A stretch of DNA of 64,000 nucleotides from Mycobacterium sp. PS03-16 (GTDB taxonomy: Bacteria; Actinomycetota; Actinomycetes; Mycobacteriales; Mycobacteriaceae). This document shows, piece by piece, positions 37,750-46,294 of the stretch. A program made the translations under genes and the position numbers. Position 1 is the stretch's first letter. Every line of letters starts with the position of its first letter. The notes under the pieces are model-generated. The model ran no database searches and was not told where the DNA came from. It saw only the letters and a list, made by a program, of their open reading frames with translations. The stretch lies in NCBI RefSeq assembly GCF_004570325.1, contig NZ_SPQO01000026.1, positions 1 through 64,000 of the forward strand, given 5' to 3'.

Positions 37750-39102
37750 TCAGGGGGTGAGGGGCTGAGCCCGTCGGCGCAGGACCACCCGGCCGCCGTC
37801 CTTCGGCGTGTAGGCGACGCCCCGGGAGTGCACCTTCTCGCCCGGCGCCGTCGTCGTCTCGATCTCGAAGTGCCGCAGCACCGTCCGCAGCACGATGTCC
37901 ATCTCCACGTTCGCGAACACCGCGCCGACGCAGCGCCGGGTGCCGCCGCCGAAGGGGACGTGCGCGGTGGGCGACGGCCGCGACCCGACGAACCGCTCCG
38001 GGGAGAACCGTTCGGGATCGGCGTAATCCTCGGCGTGCTCGTGGATTTCGGCCAGCCCCACGACGATCGAGTAGCCGCGCGGGATCACCCATTCGCCGAG
38101 CTGGAACGTGGGCGCATAGACGTGACGACCGGCGAAGTCGATCACGGTGCGGTTGCGCTGCACCTCGAGGATCGTCGCCTGTCGGTAGCTGTTGTCATCG
38201 GTCGCGGCCTCGGCGACGAGCCGGTCCAGGACGTCGGCGTGTCTGCTGATCCGCTCGAATGCCCACGCCAGCGTGGACGCCGTCGTCTCGTGGCCGGCGG
38301 CCAGCAGCGTGAGCAGCTCGTCGCCGATCTCCTGACGGGTCATCTCGGTGCCGTCCTCGTAGGTGCTGCGCAGCAGCAGGGCCAGGACGTCGTCGCGTTC
38401 GTCGAAGCGGGGGTCGGCCTTCACCTCGTCGATGAGCCGGTCGATCACCGCGTCGTACTGCGCGCGGTAGTCGGCGAGCCGGCCCCACGGCGTCCACCGG
38501 CCGAAATTCCTGGAAGGAGAGGGGATCACGGCGAGCCGCGACCCCAGCGTGACCCACGGTGGAATGATCCGCCGCAGTTCGTCGAGCTTCTCGCCCTCTG
38601 CCCCGAACACCGCCCGCAGGATCGCGTTGAGCGTGATTCGCATCATCGGTTCGAGCGTTTCGAACAACTGCCCCTGGGGCCAGTCGGCGGATTCGCGGAG
38701 CGTCTCCTCCTCGAACACCTTCTCGTAGTTCTTCACGCTCTTGCCGTGAAAGGGCGGGGTCAGCAGCCGGCGCCGCCTGCGGTGCTCGGTGCCGTCGAGC
38801 GCGAACACCGACCCCGGCCCCAGCACGCGGCTCAGATTGGGCTGGATGTTGCCCACCTCGTCGGTGGGCGCCAGGAACAACTGCTTGGCCAGCTGTGGAT
38901 CGGCGATCATGACGGTCCGGCCGAACATCGGGATGTTGAGCTGGAACGCTCCTCCGTAGCGGCGGGCCAGCCAGGCGACGAGCTGGCGCCGCGCGAGCGC
39001 ATAGGCCACGCCCTGCACCGGCATGGGCAGCCTGAGGGCGGGCGGCAGGTGTACTTCACGCGGGGTGGCGGTCGGAACTTCGGCGACGGTCGTCTCGCTC
39101 AT
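37750..39102 (-). CDS. Cytochrome P450, CYP138-like
   Basis: 450 residues, ATG 39102. I-helix LLTLLAAGHETTASTLAWAF, K-helix E-x-x-R in ILEVQRNRTV, and the haem loop HVPFGGGTRRCVGAVFA with Cys391. Order and orientation relative to a divergent TetR and msrA copy M. tuberculosis Rv0135c-Rv0136 (cyp138)-Rv0137c. Substrate unknown. The divergent promoter region carries palindromes for the TetR protein. Confidence 0.9.
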   Translation of the reverse strand: MSETTVAEVPTATPREVHLPPALRLPMPVQGVAYALARRQLVAWLARRYGGAFQLNIPMFGRTVMIADPQLAKQLFLAPTDEVGNIQPNLSRVLGPGSVFALDGTEHRRRRRLLTPPFHGKSVKNYEKVFEEETLRESADWPQGQLFETLEPMMRITLNAILRAVFGAEGEKLDELRRIIPPWVTLGSRLAVIPSPSRNFGRWTPWGRLADYRAQYDAVIDRLIDEVKADPRFDERDDVLALLLRSTYEDGTEMTRQEIGDELLTLLAAGHETTASTLAWAFERISRHADVLDRLVAEAATDDNSYRQATILEVQRNRTVIDFAGRHVYAPTFQLGEWVIPRGYSIVVGLAEIHEHAEDYADPERFSPERFVGSRPSPTAHVPFGGGTRRCVGAVFANVEMDIVLRTVLRHFEIETTTAPGEKVHSRGVAYTPKDGGRVVLRRRAQPLTP

Positions 39103-39119
39103 GACACTCCCAGATCGTT

Positions 39120-39157
39120 GGTACAGCGGTGTACCAGGGCCTTCCGGTACGGTACCG
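39120..39157. promoter_or_regulatory. TetR-type operator pair between P450 and tetR
   Basis: GGTACA-GCGG-TGTACC (39120-39135) is a perfect 16-bp palindrome. CGGTAC-G-GTACCG (39145-39157) is a second, followed by another GTACC at 39162. The same GGTAC half-site repeats across 47 bases, as expected for cooperative binding by the adjacent TetR protein. Confidence 0.7.
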
Positions 39158-39195
39158 CGCAGTACCACGATGGCGCAAGGGTGGACGGAGAATCG

Positions 39196-39801
39196 ATGAC
39201 GGCAACCGAGGCAGCCGGTACGGCGCCGGATCCGTTCCGCGCCCGCCTGCTCGACGGGCTCGCGGCCTCGATCGCCGAGCGTGGCTACCGCGAGACCACG
39301 GTCGCCGACGTGGTGCGCCACGCCCGCACCTCCAAGCGCACGTTCTACGGGCACTTCCCCACCAAGGAGGACTGTCTCGTCGAGCTGCTGCGGGTCAACA
39401 ACGACACACTGCTCGACCGCATCCGCACCGCGGTCGACCCGCACGCCGCGCCGCAGCAGCAGATCCGGCAGGCCGTCGGCGCCTACGTCGACCACATCGT
39501 GGCCCGGCCGGGTGTCACGTTGAGCTGGATCCGCGAACTGCCGGGGCTGGGCGCCGAGGGCGCCCCGCTGCATCGCTGGGCGATGGGGCGGCTGTCCGAC
39601 CTGCTGGTCGAGCTCACTGCGAACCCGGGGTTCCGCGCCGCCGGGTCGGGCCAGGTCGACCGCTCGCTGGCCGTCGTGCTGGTCGGCGGTCTGCGCGAAC
39701 TCACCGCGCTGTTCGTCGAGGACGGCCGTGATCTGCGCGGGATCTTCGAACCGGCCGTGGCGGCGTCCGCGGCGTTGCTCGGCGCGTCAGCTCAGCAGTA
39801 G
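39196..39801 (+). CDS. TetR-family regulator (Rv0135c-like), partner of the P450
   Basis: 201 residues from ATG 39196, same length as Rv0135c. HTH: YRETTVADVVRHARTSKRTF then YGHFPTKEDCLVELL. The C-terminal domain is of the general ligand-binding TetR type. Divergent from the P450 gene and separated from it by operator palindromes, so it most likely represses both. Its 3' end overlaps the convergent second TetR gene by 15 bases. Confidence 0.88.
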   Translation: MTATEAAGTAPDPFRARLLDGLAASIAERGYRETTVADVVRHARTSKRTFYGHFPTKEDCLVELLRVNNDTLLDRIRTAVDPHAAPQQQIRQAVGAYVDHIVARPGVTLSWIRELPGLGAEGAPLHRWAMGRLSDLLVELTANPGFRAAGSGQVDRSLAVVLVGGLRELTALFVEDGRDLRGIFEPAVAASAALLGASAQQ

Positions 39802-40356
39802 CCGGGCCGACCGCTCCAGCCGCTGGGTCATGTCGTCATAGGACGAGTAGCCCATCCCGGCCCACACCAGCGCGCCCACGTACAGCAGCTCCAGCGATTC
39901 GATGACGTCGAAGTCGACCGGGGCACCCAGCGCGGCCACCAGCCGGTCCCGCACGTCGCGGCCGATGCGTTGCCGCAGCACCTCGACATCGGGATCCTTG
40001 CCCAGCAGCGCATTGGTCACCGCGCCGGCGAAATCCGGCTCGTCGGCCACCAACTTCGCGATGTGCCGGAGCACCTCGATCACCCGGGTCGCCGGGTCGT
40101 CGGAATCGTGGGTGGCCGGCGGTGCGGCGGCCAGCCGCCGCCAGAACACCTCGGCGACGAGATGCTCTTTGGAGGAGAAGTAGGTGTACGCGGTCGCCGC
40201 GCCCACCCCGGCCTCGGCGGCCACCCGCCGCACGGTCAGCCCGGCGAAACCCTCACGTCCGAGGATGTCGACCGCGGCACGTCCCAGCCGGTCGACGGTG
40301 TCGGCCTGTTTGGCGGTCAGACGGCGCCGAGTCGACTCCAGACTCGGATCGGACAC
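39787..40356 (-). CDS. TetR-family regulator
   Basis: 189 residues from GTG 40356. HTH: FAGLTVRRVAAEAGVGAATA followed by YTYFSSKEHLVAEVF. The start codon is embedded in a GGACACATGTC element that recurs as a perfect palindrome at the glycosyltransferase operon promoter 7 kb away. The target is unknown; autoregulation is likely. It is divergent from the methyltransferase at 40411. Confidence 0.87.
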   Translation of the reverse strand: MSDPSLESTRRRLTAKQADTVDRLGRAAVDILGREGFAGLTVRRVAAEAGVGAATAYTYFSSKEHLVAEVFWRRLAAAPPATHDSDDPATRVIEVLRHIAKLVADEPDFAGAVTNALLGKDPDVEVLRQRIGRDVRDRLVAALGAPVDFDVIESLELLYVGALVWAGMGYSSYDDMTQRLERSARLLLS

Positions 40357-40366
40357 ATGTCTGGAC
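40351..40366. promoter_or_regulatory. Operator-like element over the TetR start codon
   Basis: GGACACATGTCTGGAC contains the core GACATGTGTCC (minus strand), an imperfect version of the palindrome TCTGGACATGTGTCCAGA at 47588-47605. Confidence 0.45.
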
Positions 40367-40410
40367 GCTACTACAACGCCGCAGGGCCAGCAACGGTTAG
40401 GTTGGGGAAC

Positions 40411-41082
40411 ATGAGCCCGACCGAGACCGACCTCCCACCCCGCGCGGCGCAGCTGTTCGCCCTCGCCGAGCAGGCCACCGGCTTCATGCCGGCCGACGAG
40501 GGCCGCGCCCTCTACGACGTCGCGGTGCGCTACCTCGGTGAGGGGGTGGGCGTCGAGATCGGTACGTATTGCGGCAAATCCACGCTACTGCTGGGCGCCG
40601 CCGCCCACCAGACGGGCGGGCTGGTGTACACCGTCGACCACCACCACGGCTCCGAGGAGCACCAGCCCGGCTGGGAGTACCACGACACCACCATGGTGGA
40701 CCCCGTCACCGGCCGGTTCGACACGCTGCCCACCATGCGGCACACCCTTGATGGCGCCGACCTCGAGGACCACGTGGTCGCGATCGTCGGCCGCTCGCCG
40801 GTGGTGGCGCGCGGCTGGCGGACACCGCTGACACTGCTGTTCATCGACGGCGGCCACACCGAGGAGGCCGCCCAGCGCGACTTCGACGGCTGGGCGAAGT
40901 GGGTGGACCTCGGCGGTGCGCTGGTCATCCACGACGTCTTCCCCGACCCCGCAGACGGCGGCCAGGCGCCGTTCCACATCTACCGGCGGGCGCTGGACTG
41001 CGGCGACTTCCGCGAGGTCGGTGTGACCGGCTCCATGCGCGTGCTCGAGCGGATCGCGGGGACGGTCGGCCAGCTGGGTTAA
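40411..41082 (+). CDS. Class I SAM methyltransferase (Methyltransf_24 type)
   Basis: 223 residues from ATG 40411; TAGGTT at 40398-40403 lies 7 bases upstream, so the transcript is probably leaderless. GVGVEIGTYCGKSTLLLGAA is the SAM-binding loop, VYTVDHHHGSEEHQPGWEYH is unusually His-rich, and LTLLFIDGGHTEEAAQRDFD plus GGALVIHDVFPDP match the cephalosporin hydroxylase/Methyltransf_24 group. Substrate unknown. Confidence 0.8.
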   Translation: MSPTETDLPPRAAQLFALAEQATGFMPADEGRALYDVAVRYLGEGVGVEIGTYCGKSTLLLGAAAHQTGGLVYTVDHHHGSEEHQPGWEYHDTTMVDPVTGRFDTLPTMRHTLDGADLEDHVVAIVGRSPVVARGWRTPLTLLFIDGGHTEEAAQRDFDGWAKWVDLGGALVIHDVFPDPADGGQAPFHIYRRALDCGDFREVGVTGSMRVLERIAGTVGQLG

Positions 41083-41181
41083 TCAGGGGCGCAAGGGAAT
41101 TCACCCGCGCACTGCGCGAGGCCGTCATACCACGCCGTCCTCGGTTACCATCGCGGGCAGACGCCGTCCGAAAGGATCTCC

Positions 41182-41754
41182 ATGCTGCACGCCGGGGACG
41201 TGATGACCCGTCCCGTGGTGACGGTCCGACCCTCGACACCACTGCACGAGGTGGGCGCACTGCTCGCCGACTACGGCTACGCCGGGCTTCCGGTGGTCGA
41301 CGGTGAGGGGGTGCTGGTCGGCTTCGTGACGTCCGGCGACATCCTGCGCGCCGATCGCACCCGCGACCACACCGCGGGCGCGGTGATGACGGCTCCCGCG
41401 GTGGCCGCCGAGGTGTCCTCGGACCTCGAGGCGGTCAGCCGGTTGCTGATCCGCCGGGGCGTGCGCAGCGTGCCGGTGGTCGACGACGACGGCCGCGTGA
41501 GCGGTGTGCTCAGCCGCGGAGATCTGCTGCGGCTCAACGAAAGCAGTGACTACGTCGTGGCGGCGGGTGTGCAGAAGGCGTTGGACGGCTACACCGGAAG
41601 CCGCCGGTGGATCGCCGCGGTCCGCGACGGTGACGTCACCGTGGCCGGCTTCTTCGATGACGACGAAGAGCGCCACATGGCCACGGCACTGGCGCGGATG
41701 GTGCCCGGCGCCCGAGCCGTGCGTATCGGCGCCGCACCGGTTCCGCGCGCGTGA
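41182..41754 (+). CDS. Two-CBS-domain protein with C-terminal BON-like tail
   Basis: 190 residues from ATG 41182 behind AAAGGA. CBS1: VMTRPVVTVRPSTPLHEVGA and GLPVVDGEGVLVGFVTSGDI; CBS2: VMTAPAVAAEVSSDLEAVSR and SVPVVDDDGRVSGVLSRGDL. The last 60 residues (WIAAVRDGDVTVAGFFDDDE) resemble the BON-like or phospholipid-binding end seen in mycobacterial CBS proteins such as HRP1 relatives. CBS pairs usually bind adenine nucleotides. It overlaps the next gene by 4 bases. Confidence 0.82.
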   Translation: MLHAGDVMTRPVVTVRPSTPLHEVGALLADYGYAGLPVVDGEGVLVGFVTSGDILRADRTRDHTAGAVMTAPAVAAEVSSDLEAVSRLLIRRGVRSVPVVDDDGRVSGVLSRGDLLRLNESSDYVVAAGVQKALDGYTGSRRWIAAVRDGDVTVAGFFDDDEERHMATALARMVPGARAVRIGAAPVPRA

Positions 41755-42665
41755 TCGCAAAGTCGCCCGACCGGCCGTCGCGGGCGCTGGTGACGGGCTG
41801 GTTCAGTTTCTTCCACGGTGAGGCGACCGCGGGCGACCTCCTGTCCGGCGACACCATCCGAAAGTGGTTGAGCGAAGCGGAGATACCGCACGACACCGCG
41901 ATGTCACCGGTGCTCGGCGGGCCGGCGTTGGACGACATCGATCCGTCACGCTACAGCCATCTGCTGTTCGTCTGCGGCCCGGCGGCCGGTTGGCAGGTCG
42001 AAGACCTGCTCGCGCGCTTCGCGCACTGCACGAAGATTGCGGTGGGCGTATCGGCCGTCGCCTCCACCCCGCCCGGCTTCGATGTCCTGCTCACCCGGGA
42101 CGGGCCCACGGGTGACCGACCGGATCTCTCACTGGCCGCCGACCCGCCCGCCCTGCCGCCGCGGGTGGCAGTGGTGCGGGCGCACCGGCAGAACGAGTAT
42201 CCCGACGGCCGGCACGACCACGCGCATGCACTGATCGACCAGGCGCTGTGGGATTTGCACGTCGCGGTCACCGAACACGACACCCGCGTGGATCCGCGCA
42301 ATCTCGTCGGCCGGCGCGCCGTCGACGTCGAGGCGGTACTCGCCGGCGTCAACGCGGTGGTCACCACTCGCATGCACGGGCTGGTCCTCGCGCTGCGGCA
42401 CGGAGTCCCCGCCGTGGCCGTCGACCCGGTGCCCGGCGGCGCGAAGGTCAGCCGTCAGGCGGCGGTGCTGGGGTGGCCGGCCGTCCAGACCGTCGACCGT
42501 CTGACACCGGAATGGATTGCCCAACAGCTGGCGTGGGCGCTCAGCCCCGAGGCCGCCGACACCGCGCGGCTCTGTGCCGACAGGGGCCGCAAGGCCCTCG
42601 ACGACGTCCGCGCGGAGTTCCTGGCCCAGCTGGGCGTGGAGGAGGCGGACCTCGGAGCGGGGTGA
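41751..42665 (+). CDS. Polysaccharide pyruvyl transferase family protein
   Basis: 304 residues from GTG 41751, translationally coupled to the CBS gene. The N-terminal part (ALVTGWFSFFHGEATAGDLL) and the C-terminal TTRMHGLVLALRHGVPAVAV plus GGAKVSRQAAVLGWP match the PF04230 fold, whose members transfer pyruvyl ketals to cell-surface glycans. The R-M-H motif is intact. Pairing with a CBS sensor is unusual; the enzyme may be controlled by it (inference). Confidence 0.75.
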   Translation: MIAKSPDRPSRALVTGWFSFFHGEATAGDLLSGDTIRKWLSEAEIPHDTAMSPVLGGPALDDIDPSRYSHLLFVCGPAAGWQVEDLLARFAHCTKIAVGVSAVASTPPGFDVLLTRDGPTGDRPDLSLAADPPALPPRVAVVRAHRQNEYPDGRHDHAHALIDQALWDLHVAVTEHDTRVDPRNLVGRRAVDVEAVLAGVNAVVTTRMHGLVLALRHGVPAVAVDPVPGGAKVSRQAAVLGWPAVQTVDRLTPEWIAQQLAWALSPEAADTARLCADRGRKALDDVRAEFLAQLGVEEADLGAG

Positions 42666-42703
42666 GGCTCCTGCATACGCCGACGCGGTCCCGATAGACG
42701 AAG

Positions 42704-42732
42704 TTGATTTCGTGTCTTATCATTCGTGATAT
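42704..42732 (+). promoter_or_regulatory. Sigma-A-like promoter of terC
   Basis: TTGATT (42704-42709), 17 bases, TGATAT (42727-42732). It places the transcription start about 15 bases upstream of ATG 42754. No yybP-type riboswitch fits in this short leader. Confidence 0.6.
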
Positions 42733-42753
42733 GGCGATACCGAACAACCCACG

Positions 42754-43734
42754 ATGCAGAGGGCACCGGTGACCGACGACGCGGTGGTCGTGCCGCTCTG
42801 GGGCTGGGCCGTCCTGATGGTGGCCATCGCCGCGATGCTCGCGGTGGACCTGTTCCTGCACCGCGACAACCACGTGATCGGCTTCCGCGAGGCCGCGGCC
42901 TGGTCCACCGTCTGGATCGCCGCCGGTCTCGGCTTCGGCGCCATCCTGTGGTGGTCCTACGGCGGCGAGGTCGCCGGAACCTACTACGCGGGCTACCTCA
43001 TCGAGAAGGCGCTGTCCGTCGACAACGTCTTCGTGTTCGCGTTGATCTTCACCTACTTCGCCGTTCCCGAGCGTTACCAGCACCGGGTGCTGTTCCTCGG
43101 CGTCGTCGGGGCCCTGCTGTTCCGCCTGGTGTTCATCTTCGTCGGCGCCGAGCTGCTCTCGGCGTTCTACTGGACCGCCTATCTGTTCGGGGCGTTCCTG
43201 ATCTACACCGCCTACAAGATGGCCTTTCAGCACGACCAGGATCTGCAGCCCGAGCACAATCTCCTGGTCCGGCTGGTGCGGCGGCTGGTGCCGATCGATC
43301 CGCGCTACCACGGTGATCGGCTGTTCACCCGGGTAAACGGAAAGCGCGTCGCCACACTGTTGTTCGTGGTGCTGATCGCCATCGAGGCCACCGACCTGAT
43401 CTTCGCCATCGACTCCGTGGCCGCCGTCCTGGCCATCACCACGAGCACGTTCATCGTCTGGACGGCGAACGCCTTCGCCGTCCTCGGCCTGCGCAGCCTG
43501 TACTTCTGCCTGGCCGGTCTGCTCCGACGGTTCACCCATCTGCATTACGGACTGGCGGTGCTGTTGGCGTTCGCGGGGGTCAAGTTGATCCTGTCCGAAA
43601 CGCCGGTCGGCAAACTGCCCATCCCGTTGACCCTGTCGGTCATCGTGCTGACGCTGACGGTATCGATCGTCTGGAGCCTGGCGGTCACGCGCCGACAGGA
43701 CGACGCCGCGCAGTCCGGGTCGCCGCGGGAGTAA
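42754..43734 (+). CDS. TerC/Alx-family integral membrane protein
   Basis: 326 residues from ATG 42754 (GTG 42769 behind AGAGGG is an alternative). Nine or so helices with TerC landmarks: the acidic LIEKALSVDNVFVFALIFTY segment, RVLFLGVVGALLFR, IAIEATDLIFAIDSVAAVLA and NAFAVLGLRSLYFCLAGLL. The intramembrane Asp/Glu residues bind metal; family members export manganese or confer tellurite resistance. Stand-alone gene with its own promoter. Confidence 0.9.
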   Translation: MQRAPVTDDAVVVPLWGWAVLMVAIAAMLAVDLFLHRDNHVIGFREAAAWSTVWIAAGLGFGAILWWSYGGEVAGTYYAGYLIEKALSVDNVFVFALIFTYFAVPERYQHRVLFLGVVGALLFRLVFIFVGAELLSAFYWTAYLFGAFLIYTAYKMAFQHDQDLQPEHNLLVRLVRRLVPIDPRYHGDRLFTRVNGKRVATLLFVVLIAIEATDLIFAIDSVAAVLAITTSTFIVWTANAFAVLGLRSLYFCLAGLLRRFTHLHYGLAVLLAFAGVKLILSETPVGKLPIPLTLSVIVLTLTVSIVWSLAVTRRQDDAAQSGSPRE

Positions 43735-43778
43735 GAGCGAAGACGAATACGTGAATCGGGCAGTATGATGATCCACCG

Positions 43779-44126
43779 ATGGTCGCCGCGAAGAAGACTC
43801 CGACGGAGCGCCGTACGCGCCAGGGCAGTGCCGCCGCCGCGGCAACCGGCAGCGGCGCCCGCGGCTGGACGTTCCTGACCAACCACGCGCATGTCCTGCT
43901 GTGCCTGGCGCAGGGAGATTCCCTGACCGCGCGCGAACTGAGCCTGCGGGTCGGGATCACCGAGCGTGCGGTGCAGGCCATCCTCGCCGACCTGATCGCC
44001 GACGGCTACCTGACCAAGTCGAAGGTCGGCCGGCGCAACAGCTACACCGTCAATCCCAAGGGCCGGCTTCGGCATCCGCTCGAGTCAGCGCACACGGTCG
44101 GCGAACTGATCGACGCACTGACCTAG
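43779..44126 (+). CDS. Winged-helix (MarR/HTH_24-like) regulator
   Basis: 115 residues from ATG 43779; a TATGAT -10 at 43764-43769 lies 9 bases upstream. The basic N-terminus (MVAAKKTPTERRTRQG) precedes a winged helix: FLTNHAHVLLCLAQGDSLTA, then LRVGITERAVQAILADLIAD with GYLTKSKVGRRNSYTVNP forming the wing. It is a likely transcriptional regulator; the target is unknown. Confidence 0.8.
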   Translation: MVAAKKTPTERRTRQGSAAAAATGSGARGWTFLTNHAHVLLCLAQGDSLTARELSLRVGITERAVQAILADLIADGYLTKSKVGRRNSYTVNPKGRLRHPLESAHTVGELIDALT

Positions 44127-44139
44127 CGTGAGGAAGCGC

Positions 44140-44412
44140 TCAGCGCGCGTCGTGCAGATAGCGCACGATCGATCTGCTGGTCGTTCGGAAGGCGTGCAGC
44201 AGGCCGGGCTCGAGCCGCTCGCACACGGCGTGCGTCACGCTCAACGCCGCCGCCCCCATGATCAGCAGCGCCACCACGCCGAGCAGTGGATGCAACAGCG
44301 CGGCAACCGCGGTGACGTTCAACGCGATCACTGACGTCAGCCCGGCTACCGCGACGACGGCTGCCGTCCGCAGTGACGAGTGCTTGCGTGTCAGATCCGT
44401 CATGCGCGCCAC
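44140..44412 (-). CDS. Small two-helix membrane protein
   Basis: 90 residues from GTG 44412 (ATG 44403 is an alternative). Basic start MARMTDLTRKHSSLRTA, two hydrophobic helices (VVAVAGLTSVIALNVTAVAA and LLHPLLGVVALLIMGAAALS), and a basic tail (FRTTSRSIVRYLHDAR). Function unknown. A promoter is visible upstream. It is convergent with the winged-helix gene, 13 bases apart. Confidence 0.7.
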   Translation of the reverse strand: MARMTDLTRKHSSLRTAAVVAVAGLTSVIALNVTAVAALLHPLLGVVALLIMGAAALSVTHAVCERLEPGLLHAFRTTSRSIVRYLHDAR

Positions 44413-44439
44413 CCGCCTTCGGTGAGGATGTCGCTACCG

Positions 44440-44467
44440 AGTATATACGAAATGCACTTCGCGTAAA
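44440..44467 (-). promoter_or_regulatory. Sigma-A-like promoter of the small membrane protein gene
   Basis: Minus strand TTTACG (44467-44462), 16 bases, TATACT (44445-44440); the -10 is near consensus. Confidence 0.6.
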
Positions 44468-44490
44468 GAAGTTCGCGCGATGCCGGACGG

Positions 44491-45561
44491 TCAGCGCTCG
44501 CTGACCGCGCAGGCGCAGTCGAATTCGTCCTCCAGACCGCGCGGCAGGTCCGCGCCGCGGAAGATCCCGCTGCCCCGGGTGACGCCGGACAGCGCGTCGG
44601 CGGCCAGGATGACCGCCGCACCGGTCCATGTGGTCCGCTCCTCGGGCCAGCGCTTACCGTCGGCGAACACCAGTCCGGTCCAATAGGATCCGTCCTCCTC
44701 GCGGAGGTGGTGCATGGCCGCGAACTGTTGGTGGGCGCGCGCCGAGTCGCCGATCGCATCCAGCGCCATCACCAGCTCGCAGGTCTCGGCGCCGGTCACC
44801 CACGGCCGGTCGTCGACACAGCGGATGCCGAGCCCGGGCACCACGAAGTCGTCCCACCGGTCGTCGATGCGGGCGTGGGCCCGCGGACCGCGCAGCGCCC
44901 CGCACATCACCGGGTAGTACCACTCCATCGCGTGGTGGTCCTTGGGCACGAACGAGCCGGGATGCGCGACGATCGCGTGGCCCAGCTGACCCACGGCCAC
45001 CTCCCACTCCGGCTGCGGGTCGCCGAGCCGCTCGGCCAGCGCCAACCCACACCGGATGCTGTGGTGGATGCTCGCACACCCGGTCAGCAGCGCCTCGGGA
45101 ATCACCCCGGCTTCGCTGCGCGCCCAGGAGATCTCACCGTTGGGACGCTGCATGTCGAGCACGAAGTCGATGGCCCTGGTGACCACCGGCCACATCCGCT
45201 CGGCGAAGGCGCGGTCACCGGTGACCAGCAGGTGGTGCCACACCCCGGTGGCGACGTAGGCACAGAAGTTGCTGTCGCTGTTGGCGTCCTCGACCACGCC
45301 GTTGCGCAGCTGGATCGGCCAGGACCCGTCGGGGCGCTGGGTGTCCCGGCACCAGTCGTAGGCGGCGCGGGCGGGTTCGAGCAGGCCCGCGACGGTCAGC
45401 GCCATCGCCGACTCGACGTGGTCCCACGGGTCGGTGTGCCCGCCGGTGAACCACGGGATCGCACCCGAGGTCTCCTGCGCCGCGGCGATCGACTCGGCGG
45501 TCTGGCGGCACTGTGCCGGCGTGAAAACCCCCGCGACGCCGGGCAATTCAGGAGCGCGCAA
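44491..45561 (-). CDS. Alpha/alpha-barrel (prenyltransferase/terpene-cyclase-like) protein in glycosyltransferase operon
   Basis: 356 residues from TTG 45561, which has GGAGG 6 bases upstream inside the end of the methyltransferase gene. Repeated motifs of a six-hairpin or terpene-cyclase-like barrel: IPWFTGGHTDPWDHVESAMA, DTQRPDGSWPIQLRNG, DANSDSNFCAYVATGVWHHL, DMQRPNGEISWARSEAG, EDGSYWTGLVFADGKRWPEE and TTWTGAAVILAADAL. Proteins of this type are labelled prenyltransferase, but the repeats (W-x-H-V-E-A, D-G-S-W) equally suit a glycan-active enzyme. Third gene of the operon starting at 47511. Confidence 0.7.
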   Translation of the reverse strand: MRAPELPGVAGVFTPAQCRQTAESIAAAQETSGAIPWFTGGHTDPWDHVESAMALTVAGLLEPARAAYDWCRDTQRPDGSWPIQLRNGVVEDANSDSNFCAYVATGVWHHLLVTGDRAFAERMWPVVTRAIDFVLDMQRPNGEISWARSEAGVIPEALLTGCASIHHSIRCGLALAERLGDPQPEWEVAVGQLGHAIVAHPGSFVPKDHHAMEWYYPVMCGALRGPRAHARIDDRWDDFVVPGLGIRCVDDRPWVTGAETCELVMALDAIGDSARAHQQFAAMHHLREEDGSYWTGLVFADGKRWPEERTTWTGAAVILAADALSGVTRGSGIFRGADLPRGLEDEFDCACAVSER

Positions 45562-46294
45562 CCCGCACCTCCGGCCGGTCGCCCGCCGGCTTGTCGAAGT
45601 ACAGCGCGACGCTCTTGCCGATCAGCGGGTTGAGGAGGTCCTCACCGCGACGGGTCAGCCAGGGCGCCGACATCATGTCCCACACCAGCAGCTTGTGGTA
45701 GGCCGCCACCACCGGGTGGTCGTTCTTCGATGTGCCGACCGCGCATTTGAGCCACCAGAACGGCGAGTGCAGCGCGTGCGCGTGGTGGCTGTGGCTGAGG
45801 GTCAGCCCGTGTGCGGTGACCTTGTCCCGCAGCGCATCAGCCTTGTAGATGCGGATGTGGCCGCCCTCGTTGGCGTGGTACTCGTCGGACAGCAGCCAGC
45901 AGATCCGCTCGGGCAGCCAGCGCGGCACCGTGATCGCCAGCTTGCCCCCGGGTCTGAGCACGCGAACCAGTTCGGCGATGGCCCGGTCGTCCTGCGGCAC
46001 ATGTTCGAGGATCTCCGAGGCGATCACGCAGTCGAAGGTGCCGTCGGCGTACGGCAGGTCCAGTGCGTCCCCCTTGACGGCTTCGCCTTTGGCCGAGGGT
46101 GGGACCTCGCCCTGCTCCTCCATCGCCCGCAGGATCGCGTCGACGTCGTTGAGGTCCTCGGCGCTCTGGTCGAAGCCGATGACGTCGGCGCCGCGACGGA
46201 ACGCCTCGAAGGTGTGCCGGCCCGCACCGCATCCGACGTCGATGACCTTGGTGCCCGGTCCGACACCGAGCCGGTCGAAGTCGACGGTCAGCAT
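45548..46294 (-). CDS. Class I SAM methyltransferase of the glycosyltransferase operon
   Basis: 248 residues from ATG 46294, overlapping the GT4 stop by 7 bases. SAM motif TKVIDVGCGAGRHTFEAFRR, acidic loop VIGFDQSAEDLNDVD, and FDCVIASEILEHVPQDDRAI with VLRPGGKLAITVPRW. It likely methylates a product of the upstream glycosyltransferase, or a sugar/lipid precursor. Confidence 0.85.
   Translation of the reverse strand: MLTVDFDRLGVGPGTKVIDVGCGAGRHTFEAFRRGADVIGFDQSAEDLNDVDAILRAMEEQGEVPPSAKGEAVKGDALDLPYADGTFDCVIASEILEHVPQDDRAIAELVRVLRPGGKLAITVPRWLPERICWLLSDEYHANEGGHIRIYKADALRDKVTAHGLTLSHSHHAHALHSPFWWLKCAVGTSKNDHPVVAAYHKLLVWDMMSAPWLTRRGEDLLNPLIGKSVALYFDKPAGDRPEVRVARS

Noticed and set aside
42666..42753. 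Manganese (yybP-type) riboswitch before terC
   Set aside because: The promoter leaves only about 15 bases of leader, too short for the riboswitch.
42541..43845. A 434-codon minus-strand frame opposite terC
   Set aside because: Low-complexity Gln/Glu/Asp/His sequence that is the complement of hydrophobic TerC codons.
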